From NCBI RefSeq assembly GCF_902859595.1, contig NZ_CADIJQ010000009.1, forward strand, positions 124,001-188,000: a DNA stretch of 64,000 nt, in the 5' to 3' direction. The notes under the pieces were generated by a model. That model saw only the letters and a list, made by a program, of their open reading frames with translations, made no database searches and was not told where the DNA came from. The stretch is from Achromobacter kerstersii (GTDB lineage: Bacteria > Pseudomonadota > Gammaproteobacteria > Burkholderiales > Burkholderiaceae_B). The position numbers and the translations under genes were made by a program. Below are positions 58,747 to 64,000 of the stretch, in pieces (the stretch's first letter is position 1; the number at the start of each line of letters is the position of its first letter).

Positions 58747-58775
58747 CACGCGCGATCCGTTGCAGATCGCGCGTG
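58747..58775. terminator. Hairpin downstream of the phospholipase gene
   Basis: CACGCGCGATC (58747-58757) and GATCGCGCGTG (58765-58775) are perfect 11-bp arms with a 7-nt loop, 21 nt after the phospholipase stop. No T-run follows on the minus strand, so it may be a rho-dependent or 3'-stabilising structure. Confidence 0.5.
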
Positions 58776-58795
58776 CGCCATCGCACGGCGTCGTG

Positions 58796-60088
58796 CTACG
58801 GCACCAATGACAGGCCTACGCGGAACTGCGATTCGTTGCGTTGGTTGTATCCCAACAAGGTCTCGCCGTACCCGTTGAAATACTGCAAATGCAGATACCC
58901 GTTCATGTTCAAGAACGTGCGCTGCAAGGGCCAGGCGAAGTCCAACTGCGTTGTGCGGCGCTTCTGGTCGCCTTGGCGGTACATCGCGGACACCACGGCG
59001 CCGTTGTCTTGCGCCCAGCGCAACTGCCAATCGACGCGGCCGGCGTAGTCGGCGTAGTCGCGGTTTTCGTCGGCCACGGCGAAGTAGGCTTTGACCTTGG
59101 GGGCGAAGGTCAGCGTGCTGCCGCTGTCGAAGCGGTAGTGGAAGCGCGGTTCGATGTAGCCGTCGTTGACGGAGCGGGAGTCTTCGCCGTCCTTGCCGTT
59201 GGAGTTGTGCTCAACGCCCGTGTTCATGCCGAAGCGCCAGTTCTGGTTGGCCGACTGCCAGATGTTGTCCGATAGCCAGAACGCGCTGGGGTTGAAGGTG
59301 GTGTCGATGAAGGGCATGGAGTCGCCCTGCAAGTCCCACAGCGAGGTCTGGGTGTAGGCCAGGTAGAAGTTCTCGCCCCAGGTTGCCGGGCGGTCGCCGC
59401 TGGGGCTGAATAGGCGGTACTTGGCGCTGATCTGGAAGCGGGCGGTGGTTTGGCCGCGCGTGCCGATGTCGAAGTAGACGGGTTTGTATTCCGAGATCGA
59501 GCTGCGGAAATGATCGAACGCCGTTTGCGGTTGTACGGTGGGCGTGACGGCGGCGGCGGGGGCGGGGCCGCCTTCGGGCGATGCGCCGACGGCGGTGACG
59601 GCGGCCACGGGGACGGGCTGGCCGCTGCGGGCGTCAACGACGGGGCCTTGGGCGGGCGTGCTGGCGACGGTGCCGCTTTCGCGGCCGGTGGCGTCCAGCG
59701 CCATCATCGAGGGCTGGCCTTCGATGGAGACGGCTTGCAGGCCGCGTGCGGTGCTGGGGACGACGGCGGTCCAGGCCATGCGCGCGAAGTTGTTGACGGG
59801 CACGCTGTAGCTGGCGCGGTCGCCGGCCAGCTTGGCCAGGCTGCGCACGATCTGGCCGTCTTGGCTGCGCCATTGCAGCACCAGTTCTGGTGGCGCTTCC
59901 CAATTGGCGCGCGCGCTGCCTTCGTTGAAGTACACGGCTTCGATGGTGACGGTTTCGCCGGGGGCGGCGGACGGGCGGTCCATCCGGTACGACACGCCTG
60001 CGGTGGCGGCGCTGGCGGCGCTGAGGGCGACGGCGGCGGTCAGGGTGTGCAGGGCGAAGTGGGGGTGTGCAAGACGGCGTAGGGACAT
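58796..60088 (-). CDS. pldA: Outer-membrane phospholipase A (OMPLA)
   Basis: 430 residues: signal peptide (LTAAVALSAASAATAG), an N-terminal periplasmic/extracellular region longer than in E. coli (residues ~30-190, including an Ala/Pro linker), and the OMPLA barrel with the active-site motif VEHNSNG (catalytic His294, Ser296) and SRSVNDGYIEPRF, plus YTQTSLWDLQGDSMPF. Hydrolyses phospholipids in the outer leaflet as a Ca2+-dependent dimer. The extra N-terminal domain is typical of longer beta-proteobacterial versions. Monocistronic between a hairpin and a terminator. Confidence 0.92.
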   Translation of the reverse strand: MSLRRLAHPHFALHTLTAAVALSAASAATAGVSYRMDRPSAAPGETVTIEAVYFNEGSARANWEAPPELVLQWRSQDGQIVRSLAKLAGDRASYSVPVNNFARMAWTAVVPSTARGLQAVSIEGQPSMMALDATGRESGTVASTPAQGPVVDARSGQPVPVAAVTAVGASPEGGPAPAAAVTPTVQPQTAFDHFRSSISEYKPVYFDIGTRGQTTARFQISAKYRLFSPSGDRPATWGENFYLAYTQTSLWDLQGDSMPFIDTTFNPSAFWLSDNIWQSANQNWRFGMNTGVEHNSNGKDGEDSRSVNDGYIEPRFHYRFDSGSTLTFAPKVKAYFAVADENRDYADYAGRVDWQLRWAQDNGAVVSAMYRQGDQKRRTTQLDFAWPLQRTFLNMNGYLHLQYFNGYGETLLGYNQRNESQFRVGLSLVP

Positions 60089-60230
60089 GGGCGCGGTGTG
60101 TTGTTCTTGTGACGAGGCAATGTAGCATCGCGCGCGGCAACTGTTTGTAAGGCAGGCTTATCGGATGTAGGGCTTGTAATAAACAGGTGTTACTCAGGAT
60201 GTCGGCGTGGCATTGCTTGCGCGGCATACG

Positions 60231-60270
60231 ACAAGGCCCCGCGCATTGATGACAATGCGCGGGGCCTTGT
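60231..60270. terminator. Strong hairpin between aldehyde dehydrogenase and phospholipase genes
   Basis: ACAAGGCCCCGCGCATTG (60231-60248) and its exact reverse complement (60253-60270) with a 4-nt loop ATGA: an 18-bp G+C-rich stem, 85 nt past the dehydrogenase stop (minus). Only short T stretches flank it, so it is probably a terminator of moderate strength in either direction. Confidence 0.7.
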
Positions 60271-60354
60271 GTTTGGTGGCGAAGCCGCAGCGCGGCCCAA
60301 GTGGCGAGTGCGCGCCGGGTAAGCGTTTAAGCGCTAAGCGTCTACTCGTTCGGC

Positions 60355-61857
60355 TTATTCGCCGAACTTGATGCCTTGCGCCAGGGGCAGGTTGCGCGAG
60401 TAGTTGATGGTGTTGGTCGCGCGGCGCATGTAGTTGCGCCAGGCGTCGGAACCCGATTCGCGGCCGCCGCCGGTTTCTTTTTCGCCACCGAAGGCGCCGC
60501 CGATTTCAGCGCCGGATGTGCCGATGTTGACGTTGGCGATGCCGCAGTCCGAACCGGATGCCGACAGGAAGGTTTCGGCTTCGCGCAGGTCGTTGGTGAA
60601 GATGGCTGACGACAGGCCTTGCGGCACGCCGTTTTGCAGGGCCAGTGCGTCGCTGAATTCCTTGTAGCGCATCACGTACAGGATGGGCGCGAAGGTTTCG
60701 TGGCAGACCACGTCGGTCTGGCCGGGCATTTCGGCGATGGCCGGACGCACGTACCAGGCGTTGGGGTATTCATCGGCCAGCACGCGTTCGCCGCCGGTGA
60801 CTTTGCCGCCTTGTTCGCGCGCGGCTTTCAGGGCTTCTTGCATGGCGTCGAACGAGCCGCGGTCGATCAGCGGACCAACCAGGTTGCCGCTGTCCAGCGG
60901 GTTGCCGATGGGGGCGCTGGCGTAGGCTTTGTGCAGGCGTTGGACCAGGGCGTCGGCCACGCTTTCGTGCACGATCAGGCGGCGCGTGGTGGTGCAGCGC
61001 TGGCCGGCCGTGCCGATGGCGCCGAAGACGATGCCGCGTGCGGCCATGTCCAGGTCGGCGGTGGGGCCGACGATGATGGCGTTGTTGCCGCCCAGTTCGA
61101 GCAGCACGCGGCCAAAGCGCTGTGCGACGCGCGGGCCCACCTGGCGGCCCATGCGGGTGGAGCCGGTGGCGGACACGAGCGCGACGGTGTGCGAGTCGAC
61201 CAGCGCTTCGCCCACTTCACGGCCGCCGATCAGCACTTCGGACAGGCCGGCGGGCGCGTCGCCAAAGCGTTGCACGGCTTGGGCGAACAGAGCTTGGCAG
61301 GCAAGCGCCGTCAGCGGTGTTTTTTCAGACGGCTTCCAGACGACGGCGTTGCCGCAGACGATGGCCAGCGCGGCGTTCCACGACCACACGGCCACGGGGA
61401 AGTTGAAGGCGCTGATGATGCCGATCACGCCCAGCGGATGCCAGGTTTCCATCATGCGGTGGCCGGGGCGTTCAGACGCGATGGTCAGGCCGTACAACTG
61501 GCGCGACAGGCCGACGGCGAAGTCGCAGATGTCGATCATTTCCTGCACTTCGCCTTCGCCTTCGGCCACGATCTTGCCGGCTTCCAGGCTGACGAGACGG
61601 CCCAGCGCGGTTTTGTTTTCGCGCAGCGTTTCGCCCAGCAGGCGGATCAGTTCCCCCCGGCGCGGGGCCGGCACGTCGCGCCAAGCCAGGCTTGCCTGAC
61701 GGGCGCGGGTGATGGCCGAATGGGCCTGCGCCACCGTGTGTTCGTGCACCTGGGCCAGTTCAGCGCCGTCGATCGGGCTGCGTGCGGTCAGCGTGCCGCC
61801 GGTAAGCGCGTCGGCGTTCAGGCCGAGCGCGCGCAGGATGTCTTGGGGGGTGTCCAT
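60355..61857 (-). CDS. ALDH7-type aldehyde dehydrogenase (aminoadipate-semialdehyde/piperideine-6-carboxylate dehydrogenase-like)
   Basis: 500 residues. NAD-binding and catalytic marks: WKPSEKTPLTALA, LELGGNNAIIVGP (Glu) and Cys288 in GTAGQRCTTTRR; INVNIGTSGAEIGGAFGGEK-type ending (NVNIGTSGAEIGGAFGG) is characteristic of the ALDH7/AmaB group that oxidises 2-aminoadipate-6-semialdehyde in lysine catabolism. Start at 61857 has AAGGA seven nt upstream; an ATG at 61902 would add 15 residues. Divergent from the amino-acid ABC transporter at 62021, suggesting a lysine/pipecolate link (inference). Confidence 0.88.
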   Translation of the reverse strand: MDTPQDILRALGLNADALTGGTLTARSPIDGAELAQVHEHTVAQAHSAITRARQASLAWRDVPAPRRGELIRLLGETLRENKTALGRLVSLEAGKIVAEGEGEVQEMIDICDFAVGLSRQLYGLTIASERPGHRMMETWHPLGVIGIISAFNFPVAVWSWNAALAIVCGNAVVWKPSEKTPLTALACQALFAQAVQRFGDAPAGLSEVLIGGREVGEALVDSHTVALVSATGSTRMGRQVGPRVAQRFGRVLLELGGNNAIIVGPTADLDMAARGIVFGAIGTAGQRCTTTRRLIVHESVADALVQRLHKAYASAPIGNPLDSGNLVGPLIDRGSFDAMQEALKAAREQGGKVTGGERVLADEYPNAWYVRPAIAEMPGQTDVVCHETFAPILYVMRYKEFSDALALQNGVPQGLSSAIFTNDLREAETFLSASGSDCGIANVNIGTSGAEIGGAFGGEKETGGGRESGSDAWRNYMRRATNTINYSRNLPLAQGIKFGE

Positions 61858-62020
61858 GCCGGTTCCTTGGATTGCCAGCGAAGCCCATGTTTTGAAACTC
61901 ATGTCTTCGCTTAAGGGTTATGCCTAAGTGGCGATTCTGGAAAAAAATTTACTATACGAAACTCTGGCGTGAATTGCGAAACTTTTTTTTAGAGCCGGCC
62001 CAACGTGATGGGGTGCCTAC

Positions 62021-62770
62021 GTGGCAGACGCTTTACTTGATGTTCAAGCAGTCACCAAGACCTTCCAACGCGACGGCCAGCCGCCGCATCTGGCGTTGGA
62101 CGCCGTCGATTGCCAGCTGAATCGGGGCGAAGTGATGGTGGTTGTCGGGCCGTCCGGCTCCGGCAAGAGCACCTTGCTGCGCACCTTGAACGGGCTGGAA
62201 AGCATCGATAGCGGCACGATCCGCGTGGATGGCGTGTCGCTCACTGACCCCGCCACCGACGTCAACCGCTGGCGCACCGAAGTGGGCATGGTGTTCCAGC
62301 ACTTCAACCTGTTCCAACACCGTACTGCGCTGGACAACGTTGCGCTACCCCAGCGCGTGGTGCGCGGCCGCAGCCGTGCGGATGCCGAACGTTATGCCCG
62401 CGAGCTTTTGGGCCGCGTGGGCATGGGCGATTACGGCGAGCGCTATCCCAGCCAGTTATCCGGCGGCCAGCAGCAGCGCGTGGCGATTGCCCGCGCGCTG
62501 GCCATGGACCCCAAGCTGATGCTGTTTGACGAGGCGACCTCTGCGCTTGACCCCGAAACGGTTGGCGGCATTCTGGAGCTGATGCGTCAGCTGGCCCGCG
62601 ATGGCATGACGATGGCGGTGGTGACCCACGAAATGGGATTCGCCCGCGACGTCGGCGACCGCGCGCTGTTCATGGACGCCGGCCGCATCGTCGAAATCGG
62701 CACGCCCGACGAGGTGTTCTGTCATCCGAAAGAGGCGCGCACGCGCGCCTTTCTGGAAAAGATTTTGTAG
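62021..62770 (+). CDS. Polar amino-acid ABC transporter ATPase (GlnQ/HisP type)
   Basis: 249 residues: Walker [17 protein letters not shown]-loop [15 protein letters not shown], signature [18 protein letters not shown], Walker [18 protein letters not shown]-loop [12 protein letters not shown]. All typical of amino-acid importers. The start is a GTG at 62021 ([11 protein letters not shown]). First gene of an operon with a binding protein and permease; the A+T-rich 118-nt region 61903-62020 holds the divergent promoters. Confidence 0.93.
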   Translation: MADALLDVQAVTKTFQRDGQPPHLALDAVDCQLNRGEVMVVVGPSGSGKSTLLRTLNGLESIDSGTIRVDGVSLTDPATDVNRWRTEVGMVFQHFNLFQHRTALDNVALPQRVVRGRSRADAERYARELLGRVGMGDYGERYPSQLSGGQQQRVAIARALAMDPKLMLFDEATSALDPETVGGILELMRQLARDGMTMAVVTHEMGFARDVGDRALFMDAGRIVEIGTPDEVFCHPKEARTRAFLEKIL

Positions 62771-62875
62771 TCCAAGCAGGCCGGTCCGGCTAATCCGGGC
62801 GCTGCCGGCCCTGCGGCAACACGATTCGCTTCGCCCGGAACGACAAGGCTTCATCCACCTCTAGGGGATATTGAA

Positions 62876-63667
62876 ATGCTGAAAATCAAACAATGGCTGG
62901 GCGTGGCCAGCGTCGCATTCGCGGCCGCCACGGTTGCGCAGCCGGCGCAAGCCGACGAGCTGGGCGACATCATCAAGCGCGGTGAATTGCGGGTGGCGGT
63001 GCAGACTTCTGGCCCGCTGATGAGCTTCATGGACAAGTCCGGCAACCGCACGGGCCTGGCCGTGGAAGTGGCCAAGCGCATGGCCGACGACCTGGGCGTG
63101 AAGCTCGTTTTGCAGGACTACGAGTGGAAGGGCCTGTTGCCGGCGCTGCTGTCCGGCAAGGCTGACATGGTGGCTGCCGACATGACGCCCACCCCGCAGC
63201 GCGCGGCGCAGGTGCTGTTCTCGGCGCCGATGTTCTATGCCGAAACCGTCGCCGTCGTGCCCAAGGATTCCCCGTACAAGTCGTACGAGGAACTCGACAA
63301 GGCCGGCGTCAATGTCGGCGTGCTGGGCGCCAGCACCTATGCCGAAGTGGGCAAGAAGATGCTGCCCAAGGCCACGATGAAAGAGTTCTCGGGCGGCAGC
63401 GCCCCGGTCGGGCAGGCCTTGTCCAGCGGCCGTCTGGACGCCGGCATCATGTCCATGTCCACCGCGAACCAGTTCCTGGTGGACTTTGGCAACCTGCGGG
63501 TGCTGGATGGCGTGATGGTGCGCGAGCCGCTGGCGTTCGCCGTCGGCCCCAATGCGTTCCGCCTGAAGTTCTGGCTGGACAACTGGCAGACGCTGAAGAC
63601 CGCCGACAACACGCTGCCCGAGCAGGTCAAGTACTGGTACTCCACGGATTGGAAGAAAGACCACTGA
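62876..63667 (+). CDS. Polar amino-acid ABC transporter substrate-binding protein
   Basis: 263 residues of the SBP family 3: signal peptide (WLGVASVAFAAATVAQPAQA), IIKRGELRVAVQTSGPLMSF, VAKRMADDLGVKLVLQDYEW, LLPALLSGKADMVAADMTPT and RAAQVLFSAPMFYAETVAVV. Ligand contacts include the MTPTPQR stretch. GGAT(A)-type ribosome site weak; ATG at 62876. Follows the ATPase by 105 nt and precedes the permease by 46 nt. Amino-acid ligand not decided by sequence. Confidence 0.92.
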   Translation: MLKIKQWLGVASVAFAAATVAQPAQADELGDIIKRGELRVAVQTSGPLMSFMDKSGNRTGLAVEVAKRMADDLGVKLVLQDYEWKGLLPALLSGKADMVAADMTPTPQRAAQVLFSAPMFYAETVAVVPKDSPYKSYEELDKAGVNVGVLGASTYAEVGKKMLPKATMKEFSGGSAPVGQALSSGRLDAGIMSMSTANQFLVDFGNLRVLDGVMVREPLAFAVGPNAFRLKFWLDNWQTLKTADNTLPEQVKYWYSTDWKKDH

Positions 63668-63713
63668 TCCATCGATTGCGATCACGCAACACCACACGGA
63701 GACCTGAGCGCCC

Positions 63714-64000
63714 ATGGACTGGCTGATCGATTACTACAACTGGCGCATCGTCAGCCAGTACACGGGCCAATTCGCCACCGGCCTGGCCAACACGCTGATC
63801 GCGGCGGGCGCAAGCCTGGTGCTGTCGGTGTTGGCCGGCGTGCCGCTGGCCTTGCTGCACATGTCGCGCCGCCCCGCCATCTGGCGCCCGGTGGCGGCCT
63901 ACGTGCAGTTCATTCGTTCCACCCCCTTGCTGGTGCAGATCTATCTGGTCTATTACGCGGTGCCGATGCTGATTCCGGGCGCCGGGCGCTGGAGCGAAAT
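63714..64000 (+). CDS. Polar amino-acid ABC transporter permease, truncated by window end
   Basis: First ~95 residues (MDWLIDYYNWRIVSQYTGQF, then LANTLIAAGASLVLSVLAGV, YVQFIRSTPLLVQIYLVYYA). The G-x-x-N-T-L start of TM1 and FIRSTPLLVQI are diagnostic of HisM/GlnP-type permeases. It completes the operon begun at 62021. The C-terminal part with the EAA loop is outside the window. Confidence 0.9.
   Translation, partial: MDWLIDYYNWRIVSQYTGQFATGLANTLIAAGASLVLSVLAGVPLALLHMSRRPAIWRPVAAYVQFIRSTPLLVQIYLVYYAVPMLIPGAGRWSE

Larger units (their letters stand above)
58220..58795. other. Structured intergenic region, no convincing gene
   Basis: 576 nt between the kinase gene start and the phospholipase stop. 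Frames across it give Arg/Pro-rich low-complexity translations with no family match. It contains the 58388-58619 repeat element, the 58747-58775 hairpin, and a kinase promoter region near 58220-58330 (not resolved). Confidence 0.6.

Noticed and set aside
58226-58810. 194-codon plus-strand frame in the kinase/phospholipase gap
   Set aside because: Arg/Pro-rich translation of a structured repeat region, crosses the end of the phospholipase gene, no family match and no ribosome-binding site.
1-64000. tRNA, rRNA, insertion sequences, prophage or integrase genes
   Set aside because: No transposase, integrase or RNA-gene sequence was recognised in any frame or by structure; apparent accessory character comes from catabolic and secretion genes only.

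Overview
This window looks like chromosome of a beta-proteobacterium of the Alcaligenaceae, most likely Achromobacter or close kin (Bordetella side). This rests on the high G+C, six Bug-type periplasmic receptors (a family hugely expanded in Bordetella/Achromobacter), a PagP palmitoyltransferase beside ArnC/ArnT-like lipid A glycosyltransferases resembling Bordetella LgmA/LgmB, and overall gene style. No database search was possible; all family names come from reading the translated sequence.

Layout. (a) 1-16.2 kb: accessory catabolism. A seven-gene minus-strand operon (Bug, carboxymuconolactone-decarboxylase-like protein, SDR, Bug, amidohydrolase, SMP-30 lactonase, Bug) faces a LysR gene. 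Then come two MmgE/PrpD proteins around another Bug, a second LysR, an alpha/beta-hydrolase-fold protein lacking its nucleophile serine, an amidase, a fifth Bug, and a third LysR divergent from an FAD monooxygenase. Four promoters here share a 28-nt operator/-35 module, suggesting one LysR regulon. No TctA/TctB permease is visible. (b) 17.5-22.2 kb: outer-membrane lipid A remodelling (LgmB-like, LgmA-like, PagP), followed by a decayed stretch with a SYLF-domain pseudogene, a possible PAP2 remnant, a 15-bp repeat and two small candidate ORFs. (c) 22.2-25.8 kb: a small catabolic set (Bug, glutathione-transferase-like, class II aldolase, XRE-cupin regulator, cupin).

(d) 25.8-51.8 kb is the most unusual region: a cell-surface-signalling/two-partner-secretion superlocus. 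It starts with a small STN protein (VreA-like), an ECF sigma factor and a FecR-like anti-sigma. Then follows a 4,259-residue haemagglutinin-family exoprotein and, after a strong terminator, its TpsB transporter, an ExbB fused to a large periplasmic DUF2341/LamG-like region, ExbD, TonB, a porin, a coiled-coil periplasmic protein, a YbjN-like protein, a parvulin PPIase and an MbcA/ParS-RES pair. From memory, the arrangement echoes the Pseudomonas aeruginosa PUMA3 (vreAIR) and pdtA/pdtB/exbB2/exbD2 region. A possible Pho box with a spaced -10 lies upstream of the VreA-like gene, which would fit the low-phosphate control known there.

(e) 51.9-64 kb: pdxY; a cyanate module (PAS histidine kinase, NarL-type regulator, NrtABC/CynABD-like ABC importer, cyanase); outer-membrane phospholipase A; an ALDH7-type aldehyde dehydrogenase; and a divergent polar amino-acid ABC transporter cut by the window end. 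Between the phospholipase and the kinase lies a structured 230-bp element with a perfect 31-bp inverted repeat inside 16-bp direct repeats.
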